Assembly (NCBI GenBank): GCA_013399015.1
Contig: VWZX01002691.1
Coordinates: 459,878-523,877 of the forward strand
DNA length: 64,000 nucleotides
Source of the DNA: Galbula dea
Lineage: Eukaryota > Chordata > Aves > Piciformes > Galbulidae
Direction: 5' to 3'
The notes beneath the pieces were generated by a model. The model did no database searches, was not told the DNA's origin, and saw only the letters and a program-made list of their open reading frames with translations. The translations under genes were made by a program, and so were the position numbers. Of this stretch, positions 25,501-37,112 are shown in pieces; positions within the stretch are counted from its first letter, which is position 1; each line of letters begins with the position of its first letter.

Positions 25501-25627
25501 CATCAAGCTCTGATTCACTGGTGACTTGTCTAATTACAGGCAAGCAGAATGGTATCTATTGTAGCCATGGAGCTAAAAAGTGCACTTTTTTCTTATATAA
25601 TTTTTTAAAACTTGTTTGGCCCATTAA
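22511..25627. other. Non-coding stretch
   Basis: Contains an A17 run at 23578-23594 and a somewhat G+C-richer patch at about 24.15-24.35 kb with a 94-codon frame that I do not recognise. Otherwise nothing found. Confidence 0.55.
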
Positions 25628-26334
25628 GGTATTGTCAAGGACTGAGGATGGGCCAACCACCAACCCAACAACAGAGGATCCCTTTTGCTCCCTCTTTCCC
25701 CTCCAAGGGAAGAGGAAGGGAATAATAGAGAGACTTGTGGACTGGAAAACAAAACTAAAACTACTTTAATAATAATAATGATAAATGAAATATACACAAA
25801 TATATACAGATATGCAGAAAACCCAATACTGAACCCAAACCCTCCTTGATGGTAACTATGTCACCACTGATACTCTGGCAGAAGGCCTCAGCAGCTCAGT
25901 CTCGGGGGCTGGATCCTGGTACTGGATGCAGGAACTTAGGGATCACCAAAGTTCAGGAGAAAAGAAGACCAAAAGAGAAGAACAATCTAGCAAGGGGGAG
26001 CTGACCCCCAGTTTATACATCGATTATGATGTGTATGGGATGGAATTCCTAGTTGGTCAGTTTAGGGTCACGTGTCCTGTCCACTCCTCCCTGGAGGAGC
26101 AGCCTTTACCCTGCACCCTGTCACATGAAACACAAGATTTATTAGTGACCTTGCTTTGCATACAATCCCTGGTTGTAAATGTAAACATTAGGCCTTATCA
26201 CTGCTGGAAGCAGGCAGTGTCTGCAAAAACATGTTGTTAGTCACAGAAAGTGCAGTTTCTCAGAGGAGCTTTAACTGAAAAGTAAAATCACTGAACAGAA
26301 TTAGTTCTGTTCTAATCCAAACCAGGACAGGTAT
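25628..26334 (-). mobile_element. Solo LTR of an endogenous retrovirus (ERVL-like), with 5-bp target duplication
   Basis: The LTR itself is 25633-26329 (697 bp). Read on the minus strand it starts TGTCCTGGTTTGGATTAG and ends CCTTGACA, the TG...CA termini of an LTR. It is flanked by GGTAT on both sides (25628-25632 and 26330-26334), a perfect 5-bp target-site duplication. No gag, pol or env adjoins it, so it is a solo LTR left by recombination. A TATAAA (plus-strand TTTATA at 26012-26017) marks a likely LTR promoter. It shares sequence along its length with the LTR at 60006-60661. A 5-bp duplication fits class III/ERVL-type integration; the family name is inference. Confidence 0.92.
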
Positions 26335-27386
26335 CAACACCCTTCCATCCCTATGTTTATTTCTGGATACTGTAATGGGACATGGGCATCAGTTATTGTT
26401 TTGGAGTTGGTCCTTTGTCAGGAAGCCCAAGCTGAACTTAGTCAACACAAAGTATGTACCCATGTGCATACACCTAATTCTGTTTTTCCTGAAGTATATA
26501 TGTATTTTCACAAGTGTAACCTCAATCTCACAGCTGAACATCTATACTTGGTTTAAGGTAATTACAGCAGGCAAAATATGACTAAAATGCAGCAGCCTTA
26601 TTTGGGTTACTTAAAAGCAAATTACAAAGAAAGGAGTGGGGAACAAAACGGCCTCTGTGATCATTTCTGAAGTCATGTGCTCATTTTGCAGGAAGTCAGC
26701 TTTCCCCTGCATTAGAAGTTGAACAACATAACTTGGGTGTAAATTTTATTGACACCTGCTCTTCACTGCCAAAGATATGCAAAGGGTTCTCATATAAACA
26801 AACACTGTTTACAGATATCTTCTCAGCAGAGGTACTTTACTGTTAAACATTAATTTGTAGGTATGTGTGTGTTGTGCAACCTTTTTATGTGCTATTTGGC
26901 TCTGTTAGCAATTTGTAAGGTAATTTAGCACCAAAGCATAGGTTTGGGAGAAAATTTCCTATACAAAATGTAGGAATACATACATTATAGAGTCAATTTT
27001 TAAATTTTTTTATTTTTTTCTTTAGTGAAGGTGCTCTGATGTTTTTGTTACCACCACTGGATTGGAGAGCAAAAAAACCTTGACAATTGGTCCCGTCTGG
27101 TATATTTACATTCTGCCAGTGGAGGAGAACAGATGCATAAGTGCTAAAAGCAGGTTGGCAAAAAATGCTAGGGGAATAACATAAAGATTTGAGGTCATTT
27201 CGGGGAGACAAACAAGCATTTTTAATGCAAGGTCCCTGTCGAGAGCAGCATAGGTGAGAGGTCTCTGCTCCACCTTTTGGTGGAGAAGGAGAAGGACACT
27301 TCTCCATCGAGAACCAGAAAGAGTGAACACCTACGCTTGCTGGTGGGAGTGCACAGCAATAGTTATATATAAGATTAGGGGGGTTT
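26335..27386. other. Non-coding stretch
   Basis: AT-rich. The one item seen is a short hairpin at 27268-27285 (CTCCACC, TTTT, GGTGGAG). No gene recognised. Confidence 0.55.
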
Positions 27387-27606
27387 GTGTCTTAGGAAAT
27401 GAGGAAATTTTTCCTAGTTCAGGTGCCACACCACTGGAGCAGACTGCCCAGAGAGGTTCGTGAGTCTCCTTCTCTGGAGATATTCCAAACCCATCTGGAC
27501 ACATTCCTGTGTGACCTACTCTAGGGAATCCTGCTCTGCCAGGGGGGTTGGACTAGATGATCTTTCAAGGTCCCTTCCAACCTCTAACATTCTGTGATTC
27601 TGTGAA
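27387..27606 (+). mobile_element. CR1 LINE 3' end
   Basis: Shows GGAGCAGACTGCCCAGAGAG, CCATCTGGACACATTCCTGT, GGACTAGATGATCTTTCAAG and the tail ATTCTGTGATTCTGTGAA. About 220 bases, 5'-truncated. It is closely related to the copy at 53968-54254 (same ACTGCCCAGAGAGGTT and GTGTGACCT diagnostics). Confidence 0.97.
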
Positions 27607-27811
27607 TCAAACTGCCAAAGAGACCCAAGGAGCAGAAAAAGAGAAGTTACCATCTTGTCAGCAAGCAACCCTGCCTGGCCTACAGTTACAATTTAAGAGG
27701 GATGATTGCACAAATGTACCTCACTCTCCAAACCACACACAGAGTTTGGGTGACTTTTTAGGGGTGAGGGTCAATTTCCAGTTGAGATCTATTACTCTGG
27801 AGTGCTTTTGT
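27607..27811. other. Spacer between two tail-to-tail CR1 elements
   Basis: About 205 bases of unique sequence separating a plus-strand and a minus-strand CR1 end. Nothing else recognised. Confidence 0.5.
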
Positions 27812-28012
27812 AGAACCATAGAATGGATTGGGTTGGAAGGGACCTTTAATGGTCATCTAGTCCAATGCCCCTGCAGTGAGCAGGAACATCTTTAACTAGA
27901 TCAAGTTGGTCAGAACCCCATCCAATCTGACCTGGAATGTTTCCAGGGATGAAGCTTCTACCATCTCTCTGGGCACCCTGTACCAATGTTTCACTACCCT
28001 CATGATATAAAC
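27812..28012 (-). mobile_element. CR1 LINE 3' end
   Basis: Starts AGAACCATAGAATGGATTGG, then GTTGGAAGGGACCTTTAATG and GTCATCTAGTCCAATGCCCC. The reverse-strand ORF2 end is degenerate (TCTCTGGGCACCCTG). The opposite orientation to the CR1 at 27387-27606 makes an inverted pair. Confidence 0.95.
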
Positions 28013-29017
28013 CATTGGCTGTGAAGTGAATCCACCAGACTGTCAGCAAGGTATCACATCCTCTAGCAACTGTGAGGACTCAGTGCTTGTTATTTTACAA
28101 CTTATTCTGCTTTTTGCTTCCCCCAGGCCGGTAACCACCAATAAGAACTTCCACTTTGGAAAGTCTTTGACTCTAATCCAGTGTTATTCTGGGTTGATCT
28201 GCTCAGTATCTAGAGGCTACCAGGAAAAGAAGCCAGTAGAGTCATCTGTCAAGAAGTATTACATCTGGGATCATTACTTCTTGGTGAAAGGTTTAGTTTG
28301 ATGATTTTCTGGGATAGTAGGGATACACTTAGACCTTGTCCCTGGGAAAGCAAATCAGTGAGCATGAGAAAAACTACACACAGACAGAGTCCATAAATGA
28401 CAACGTGTTAAAACAGTCTTGTGAGGAGATTCAGACAGACCCTAGCAGTCAGAGATATCTAGGATATGCACTTAGAGTGAATATCTCATTCAGTGAAGCA
28501 CAACATACAAAGCAAAAAGTTCAATATGGTGTCCTGGAGTCAGAGCTGGCCCATATTTTTAGACTCTAAACCTCAAAGTGTGCCTGCATAATGGTGCCAT
28601 TTCAGTATCTCTTTGAGAGCCTGATTCTTATTGGTGACATTTTTCAAAATGCCTATAAAGAAATTGCCCACCTACACCTGAGGAAAAATTCCTCTAGGAG
28701 TGGTGGTAACTCAGGAACAGCTGAGCTCTGTCAAACTGGAACAAGTTCAGAGGGAGCATTGTCTATGATCAACTCATTACATAAAACTCAGATAAGTGAG
28801 TGGCAAGAAACTTTCCTGCCACCAATCATGGAAAACTCTTAAGGAGAAAGATGGCAGCCGCTGCATGAGCATTTAACAATCTACTCAATCTCATTAGTGT
28901 AAGGGCCCCAAAGGGCCTTGTGGTAAATACAGAAGAAATTCATAACAGAGATTGAGCTGTGTTGAGCCATAAATTAATCTCTTCTAGTATCTCCAGACAC
29001 AAGACAGCAGCTGCAGT

Positions 29018-29037
29018 CTACACTACACTACACTACA
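29018..29037 (+). repeat. (CTACA)4 microsatellite
   Basis: Four perfect pentanucleotide units CTACA in tandem. Confidence 0.9.
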
Positions 29038-30937
29038 CAAGTAGATAGACTTAGGAAAGAACTTCTTAGCACAAGAAAGGAGGAGAAAAGTAATGTTCTT
29101 TTGTAACATTCTTCTTGCAGTGTCTGCTGTTCAAGTTAAAAAACCTGTGAAATGTAATAATAAAATACAACCCTGTGTAGCAAGGGTAAATAGAAGTTTT
29201 AAAAACCATAACTGGATCTGAAGCAAGTCCCACATGTGTTTCCATGAACTGATGAGTTTCTTTGGGCATCAAACCACTGGTCACATATGTAGAATCTTAC
29301 TGCCTCAGGGTGGGTAAAGCTTCTGAGCACAGGTCTTGGTAGAAACTAAATGCAAAACAATTTTAAGCTGTGTTTCATACTGAAACTGTACTTGGTCTTG
29401 TGTATGTGGTCATGTAAACACCTAGGACCACTGCGAAGTTATTCTACATGTTGTGCAAGAACATACTGTCAAAATCCAGAGAGGGAGAAGAAAACAGCTT
29501 ATGGTCATAGTTTAATCACAGCTCTTGCAATATTTCAGCATGTCCTGGAGAGTGCCTGTTTGGAGGAATTAGCCAGAAGCATTGATTTGTTACAATTAGT
29601 TTACATTTGGATAAACTCTATAGACTACAGACTGAAAGGCTCCTACAAATTTTACAACAGCCAGGAACATGAGAAAGGGTTAACAGTGTAAAACTATCCT
29701 GATGAGTGTGGAAAGGTGGGGCAAAGAGAAAAAACATTAAATCTCAAAAATGCCTAAGCAGATGCCTTCGTAAAACACTTATCTACATCTCTGCTTTTTA
29801 AATACTAGAGACCAAAACTTTCTGATGATTTAATGGGAACTTCTGCAACTCATCCAGAATTAAGCTACAGTTGTAAAGCTAATGAAAGGCAATTTGAGAA
29901 CATCCCCAAAGTCTTAAACTTTCTGAGGAAAACTTTAGCCTCTTTTAGGAACTTATAGGAAAAGAGGTTGAAGAGGAGCCATTTCTCCCTCTGAGACTGT
30001 TATTTTTCATGCTCAGAACAATAAAGTATATTTTCCTCCTTTTGCATTAGGGAGTGTGTTACACAGAGCAATACACCCAGCTCTGGGCAGGAGAGCTTTC
30101 CAGGAAGGCAGTGCCCAACAGATTCTCCAGAGGCCAGAGCGGCACTGCAAGAAATCCAGGTCTATCCTGTTTAGCTGCTCAGTGAAAGGAGAATGAAAGC
30201 TTTTGTAACTCTTTGAGTAAAATTTCAACCTTATGGTTACCTCTTCTCTGGTATGAAAATGCCTTTCATTATTTGAATTCAAGTCTTTTTCTCCCATGTC
30301 TCATGAAATGCACATTTTGCTAAGCTATGCTTTAAGCCCCACCCTAAGCCAGACCCACTTGCACAATGGAACTGAGTGCTCATTCAGTGGCTGCACTGAG
30401 GTAAGTATACTGTTCTCATTGCCCTAGCTCACCCTGAAGGAGAAGAAATTTTGTGTGCAACCTGAAGGCAAAGAGGATCTTCCCAAAGAGGTTGGGTGAA
30501 AAATCTGAATAAGCTGTGGAACATTTCTTAAAAGACAAAACATACTGTGTGCATGAGAAATGAACCCCAAAGTAATTCCTATATTATCATGGTACATTTC
30601 CTTCATGTGTAACATATGCATGCTTCCAGTTCTTTGTCACCAACAAATTAGGGCTCAAATGTGGCACCTAAAATTTGCAAAACATACTAAAGCTTTCTTG
30701 TACATCTCAATTAGGTACAAAATAACTTTAAAAACAAATTCCTTAACAACTGTTCCTCTCTGCAGTTTAAGTTAGAGTAGAAGAGTATAAGACTTTCACA
30801 TGGCCTAGAAATAATTAATCTGGCAATGTCTTTATTCTGTATTTGCACTTCCTTCACAGCCAGGTTCAGGCCAGGACAACAGACAGGGCTTAACCTGGCG
30901 CAGAGGAATTCTCCAGCTAAGTGCCCTACATCATATG

Positions 30938-31035
30938 AAAGTAAAAAAAAAACTCAACACCAACAACCCAAAGACCTAAGCAAACAAAAACCCCCAAACA
31001 TACTAAAAAAAAGGAAAAAATACATTTATTAAAAA
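30938..31035 (+). repeat. A-rich low-complexity tract
   Basis: A-rich/AC-rich sequence with several A-runs and a terminal AATAC/TTTATTAAAAAAG, resembling a decayed A-rich simple repeat. No retroposed gene was recognised upstream of it. Confidence 0.6.
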
Positions 31036-32894
31036 AGTCCACATCATGAAACCCCAGAACTTTGTATGAACAGCCAGATCAGCTCAGACTAAATATCCAC
31101 TTAGCCAACTCTCCCCTCTCTGAAAGAGGCCACCAGCAGTAAGCATCTAGGGAAGAGAGAAAGATCAGGACAAAAGTAAAATGATAATTTCAGCTGTCTT
31201 AAGTGTTCAGCTAGATAACATTTCATTTGTTTTTCACTGAAGTCTGCAGTCTATAGTTGTATGATTTTTCTTGAAGTGAAGGAATAAGGAGAGAGGAGGA
31301 AGTCTACCAACACCATAATTAACTACTTAGGGTAAATCCTCCCATCAGATTCATGAGACAGATTTCAGATAAGCAGCTCAGATGAAGGATTATCTTTCTA
31401 GCAATGCGGAAATGTTGATCAGCTTGATATTTCCATTCTGCAGGCATGAGTTCATGCTGGCTGCTCACTATTTTCTGCAAGGAGGTAAATCTCCACAAAG
31501 GGAGCAGCTCTGATTCTGAGGGGATTTTGTTTTTAAAAGCCCTGCACAAGATCATCTTGTACTTGTCTGTTTTCAGGCAGAAATGAGACCAGAATATAAA
31601 TGCTGCTCAGCTACCCCTGCTGAGAAGGGTTACTAGGCAGATGGATGCCCTGATGGTATGATGGATGGGATGGAGCACATTGCGTTTGTGCTAATATGGT
31701 GTCTGAACACAAACATTAGCATGTGAGAGCATCACAGACTAATCAAGTATTCTGGAAATATTAAGTTCAACTAAAATATGATCTCTTATGACTGATAACA
31801 CTCTCAACATATGTATCATGACATTTAAAGACAAATGTAACTCATCTAGCCAGTACATTTAAATTTCAGGGAAAAAAGCCCTGTCCCTCATCAGGAATAC
31901 TGTAAAACAAGTACACAAAATTTGAACTGGAGCCTTCTCATATGCATAACAGTCTTGCATACACCACTCTTGTCTAGTGTCTGGGCAACCAGTGTGACAA
32001 CTGAGATACTTCATTCTCAGTGGAAGTGAGGGGTAACATTTTTTGGAATCTCATGCCTATCTCTAAGCCCACCTGGCTTTTACCATGTCCTTTTCTGTCC
32101 TTTTGCCTAATTTAGCAGTGGCAGAGATGGCTTGAACAAAATCCTAATTTTAATTTCAGGATGTAGAAGCAGTTTGCTGGATGGGGCTTAAAGGTCTCTG
32201 TCTCTTCATTCTCTACACAGTAGAAAAACACACATGCACACTTCAGTTATTTTTCTAACAAGAAATAAAGGATCCAGAAGTGTCTGGGTAATATAAAATA
32301 GAATATAAAAGACTTAATATTACTGCTCTCACAGAAGTAGTACCATACTCTTCAGATTTTGTTACTTGAATATGGGCTGCACATTTGAACAGAGTAGACA
32401 CAAGATATTCTGTATCTCCAGGGAGTATATTTCCATTTCCATTGTTTGACTTATGCAAACAGGTTACATATTTTGCCCACAGGTAAAATAAAACATCCAT
32501 CATGAGAGAAGAAAAGGTGCTGTAGTCATGCCAGACAATATTCTCATATCTTAGGTGTCCATAATATAAGTAGAAATGTTTTCTAACTGGTGTCAGAATC
32601 CTTCAAAGGCAGCTGTTCATTTAAACTACGTTTTGTTATCTGTATTTCTTTATATTTTGTAATAATTAGAGTGAATCTGTTACAACATTAAAAAAAACCC
32701 TGTTTGAAACTTGGAACCTAGCCCTTTCCCATCCTTACTCAGATAAAATCCCCCTCCAAAACCCTCCAAACACAAATATTATTTTGCTGAATACATGCCT
32801 AAGCAGATAAGCCTCCCAGTAAGATTTCCAACGAGTACTCAGGAGACTTACGTATCAAATTCCCATCAACTGACAAAAATCCCCCTTTCTCTCC

Positions 32895-32974
32895 AAGAGC
32901 ATTGAAATTAGGTCATGTGCAGACATCACATCACACTCAGCTCATGTCTGCACATTTAGATCTGAAATGCTCTT
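32895..32974 (+). ncRNA. 80-nt hairpin, candidate pre-miRNA or foldback element
   Basis: The arms pair as three helices. AAGAGCATT (32895-32903) pairs with AATGCTCTT (32966-32974), 9 bp. TTAGGTC (32908-32914) pairs with GATCTGA (32959-32965), 7 bp with two G-U. ATGTGCAGACAT (32915-32926) pairs with ATGTCTGCACAT (32944-32955), 12 bp. Only a 4-nt left bulge and a 3-nt right bulge interrupt, and the loop is 17 nt. Total length and pairing fit a microRNA precursor in geometry, but the pairing stops sharply at the base, and I recognise no known miRNA. It could equally be a remnant of an inverted-repeat transposon. Confidence 0.35.
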
Positions 32975-35900
32975 AAAGTTTTTGAAATTGTTCATCCTTG
33001 AGCTTGCAGGCATATTAGCTGAGTTCTAGAGTCACACTTTTTGGCAATTGCCATTTATCCCTCAATTTTTCTCTACACAGGCAAACACTTAAGGTACCAC
33101 AACTATCTCAAGAATATCAGTAGGGCACCTCATTAGTAAGTGGGGAAGATGCCCATACTGCCTGGGCAAAATCACTTCAAGCCCTACAAAGCAAATCCAG
33201 CACTATCATCTCTATGCAGGCAGTTGCTGCCTGTCAGGAAGAAACAGCTCCATGTGTTCATTGAGAACAAGACAACTTTTATAAAGTTTTTGGTTTTGTT
33301 TTGCTAGGTCTGGTTTCAGATCTGGTAGAGGGTAGCCTCATTTCAGATGTATCTGAAAACACCTTTGCATAGCAGTAAGGAAAACCATACTGGGGAAAAC
33401 AGCATAAAAAACCCAAAGCCAGTAAGCTCTCTGTAACATGTGCACAGAAACAACAACCCCTTGTATGCTTCCAGACATATGATCATTTACTGAATGTGGA
33501 AGCCAAATAGCAAGCTGTTGATCAACCCTCAGACAGCAGACACACAGTTTGGGATCATTTGCATTATCACTTTTAACCTCTCTATCAGTAATTAATCTAT
33601 GCACCCTGTTGATAATGTGCACACTCAGAGGTACACAGCTTTATTTACTCCATAGTAAGAAAACCAGCAACATCTCAAATGACTTCATCTTTCTTCTTAC
33701 AGTCTTTCCAGTACATGGTTGCTGAAAGGGGGGGCAATTGTGCACAAAAGCCTGAGTGCACAAATCCCAAAGGCAACCTCTGGATTGCTCAAGCAATTCC
33801 ATCAGGAGTGGCCTTGCCTGCAGTAAAGGACTGCAGCCCCATGCCCCAAAAGACAGCTGAAAAGGACATTTGGTAAACATTCAATATCAGAATGGAGCCC
33901 AGTGTATCATTTTTAGACAAGAGTTATTCCTTAAAGAAGATATATTGCTTACATGAATAATTCTCATTTGGTGTTCACTATAGCTATAAAATACAGTTTT
34001 CATTTTCCTACACTCACCACTATTCCTTCAGGCAGGCTCCAAGGCTCAGCTTTATAGCAGGAACAGCACTGCATGTAATCCCATTTTGGCCTTGCTCCTC
34101 CTACGGACAGCTCTTAAGCTGTAAGAAAAAAAAATCCTTTAGATGCTTATGTGTGAGCTGGAATTCATGGTGGACATGCAGAACAGTTTTAAGCACAGTA
34201 GCCTGTGGTTCATTTAAAATTCACTAGGCTGTACAAGATCCTTGCCAAAAATCTTTCCATAGTTACTGTGTAAGAGAGAGAAGGGAGAAGCAGAGGAAAG
34301 CAAAGCCTCCAGTGACCTTGCCCTGGCTTGACAGTGACTACAGAACTGGTATTTGGTTGCATTGGCCTTTGCAGTAAATCTAGCTCAGGTTGTTCTTGTG
34401 AAATAAGTTGTATTTCCCACAGGAAAAAGAAAATATCTGTAAAGTACAAGTGCTCTGAAAGTAAGTCTTGTTTGCTGTAGGATAGTTGCTGGTTGTCTTC
34501 CTTATTCAATAGCAGATGGAACTCTCAAAGACCTGAGTACCTCCTAGGTGCTAATTAATACTATCAACTCTTACTGAAGTCAGTGAGATTGTTCCCTCAG
34601 GCATTTAACTTAGGTAACTAAGTTCATTCTCTCTCACTTTAGACATTGCCTCCAGGAGATGGAATTGAGTTCAGAGCACTGAGAGTGCTGTGGAGAAAGA
34701 TAAATCCCGCTTTCTTTCTACATTAAGTAGAAAGGTAGATGTTGTTCTGATAGCCAAGAAAGCATACGTTAGACAGGGTGGAAACCTGCATCAGGACCTC
34801 TTTGTAGCTGATAAATAAAATCTAGCTTAGATAATACTGTAGAATGAGAATAGCAGAGAAAAGTTCTTGGCAAGTCAGTTGCCTAAAAACCAGCGAAAGT
34901 CTTCTCTAACGTCCTTGGAATTTCAGCAATATCAAATGGCAAAGAAGGTAGTCCAAATAAGGTGTGAAATCAATGAAGGCCAAAAGATTTTTCTAAGGCC
35001 ATAAGAAAGGGAAGAAAGTTCATTCAAGTCTGCAACTTCAGTGTTGCAGTCCTTTACCTCTACTTCTCAGCTTCCAGCTTATTCCACTCCTTGCTGCTAT
35101 ATTGTGCTTTTATTTGGCAAGAGTTTTTGTCAGCTTACCTGATTTGCAAATAATTCACATTTATAAACAAGAAAACCATATTTTAAAAGACTTGAAAATA
35201 ATTAATGACCTTTATTAACCAAATATGCTCTTCAGCAAACATCAGTTCCCTAATGAATTCAAGAAGTGCTAATTCAAGGATATATGTCAGGAAAACAAAA
35301 TATTGTAACATTAATTTGTACCTGTCCACAAAGTGGTTAGGTTATTGCTGGATATTAGGATTCACAAAACATGAGATCAATCCCATTGGGTACCTATTCA
35401 AATAATATGGAAGAGGAAACCTTTGTACAGCAACTACTGAGAACATCAGCAAACTTGGGGAGGGGTGGGGAGGAAGGGAAGAGAAAAATTTATAAGAACA
35501 GCTTCCTAATGCAGACACAGGTAGAGTTTCTAATCCAAAAGATTGTCATTAACAATATCCCAGATGCACATTTCAGGAAGTGTGTCCAAAACCAAAAACC
35601 TCCTTCTATTTTTAAGCCAATTGTTACAAAGTTTAAGCCTATACATACTGCTTATTGTCATTCACTGAATGGAAATGGGTTAGTTTCCAGTCAGCTGTCA
35701 GAACACAATATACAGGAGATGGATACCTGTCCTACAGATCTGAGACCCTCAGTTCAAAGGAACGATGTACATAAAATGTATATGCTGTTCAGATTTTACC
35801 TATCACATGTATGAGGTGAGAAGGATGCTTCTAATTGCATATCTTTCTAATAAACTGCGACACTTCTGATCAAAAGCTAAAAGGCAAGGACTGATCATAT

Positions 35901-36074
35901 TTGAACAGTATTGTCACTCTAGTTCTGCTCAGAATCAGAATGGAATTAATTTAAATGTACATTACTACAGATTGTTTGGACACTTGCAGGATTATCACAA
36001 AAAATTCCCTGGTCCTCAGCATAAAGCTTGAGAGTAAATATTTATCTTATTCAAATTCACATACCATTGCATTG

Positions 36075-36238
36075 GTTTTGTATATATTTCATTTTATTGT
36101 TATTATTTTCATTAAAGTAGTTTTAGTATTCTTTTCCAATCTACAAGTCTTTATCCCTTATTCCCTTTCTATTTCCCATGGAGGGAGAGTGGTAATCCAT
36201 TACTTGGATAGTGGCTGGCCCAGCCTTAACCCTTGACT
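36075..36238 (+). mobile_element. Fragment of the same ERV LTR (3' part)
   Basis: TTTTGTATATATTTCATTTT, TAAAGTAGTTTTA, TTCTTTTCCAATC, and the terminal GGCCCAGCCTTAACCCTTGAC match the 3' quarter of the LTR at 60006-60661. The 5' part is not recognisable and no target duplication was found, so it is an old truncated copy. Confidence 0.8.
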
Positions 36239-36944
36239 GTGGGTGTACTTGACATTGATACTTCAGGCTTCATGTATATCTTTAGTTGCTGAATTAGTCC
36301 AGTGTTTGTTTGTGTAAGGGTTTGTGTTTTGCTTTTTTCTTTTGTTTGTTTTGTTTTCAAAACAAAGACCCTGTTTCCACCAGCCTTAGTCATACTGAGC
36401 AGGATCTCAGTGATTAAGGAAGTTAGTGGGCCTGATGCTTGTATCTCTTTACCCCCATTTGGTATGAAAATGATGATTTTTTTTCCTTCAGGAAAATATT
36501 TAAACCACTGAATCCTGTTAGCCATCAGTATGAACAGAAAGTATGTCTAGGTCTTAGCCAAGAAACAACACACCTAAGTTTCCTGACTACCTTCACTGTC
36601 AGCATAAAAAATTGATCCTGATTGCTGACAGATGCAAAAAAAAAAAAAAAGAAAAAAAGAAGCTTGGATTCAAATACACCTGCTAAAGTTAAGGTTTAAC
36701 TTTCTGATGTAATGATGAAGCTGCTGATCAGCCACAAAGCAGACATGTCACTGTCCAGTGCATTCAGATTTATCTTTTAAATGTCAGGTACGTCATAGTC
36801 TCTAATACATTTGCTTAATGAAGTCTCTAGGAGCTTTGGTACACATTTTGGTTTCATACCAAAGAAGGAAGCTGAAGAAATGGACTATACAGAGTAAGTT
36901 ACACTGCTTGTTTACTAATTACAACATGAACACACACTCTTCTG
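36239..36944. other. Non-coding stretch with low-complexity tracts
   Basis: A T/G-rich tract at 36303-36365 and an A15 run at 36636-36650. No gene recognised. Confidence 0.6.
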
Positions 36945-37112
36945 TTGTGGAACAGGTTGCCCAGAGAGGCTGTGGAAGCCCCATGCCTGGAAGCTTTCAA
37001 GACAAGGCTTGATGGGGCCCTGGGCAACCTGATGTAGTGGATGGTGCCAGGCAGGAGGGTTGGAACTTTAGTGTCCCTTCCAACTCTGACATTTCTATGA
37101 TCCTATGATTCT
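36945..37112 (+). mobile_element. CR1 LINE 3' end
   Basis: GTGGAACAGGTTGCCCAGAG, TCAAGACAAGGCTTGATGGG, then GGTTGGAACTTTAG and the tail ATTTCTATGATCCTATGATT. About 170 bases. It is nearest in sequence to the copy at 13180-13608 (shares TGATGGGGCCCTGGGCAACC apart from single-base changes). Confidence 0.96.

Larger units (their letters stand above)
28013..36074. other. Long non-coding stretch
   Basis: About 8 kb without a recognised gene or large repeat. It contains a (CTACA)4 microsatellite at 29018-29037, an A-rich low-complexity tract at 30938-31035, and the 80-nt hairpin at 32895-32974. The 147-codon frame at 35371-35814 is within what chance gives in AT-rich DNA of this length. Confidence 0.6.

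Noticed and set aside
27241..27300. Hairpin CTCCACC-TTTT-GGTGGAG
   Set aside because: Only a 7-bp perfect stem, and outward pairing breaks quickly. Too short to be convincing as a functional RNA.
35371..35814. 147-codon plus-strand frame
   Set aside because: Within the expected longest chance frame for 64 kb of AT-rich DNA on six frames. No recognisable motif, and no splice or promoter context.
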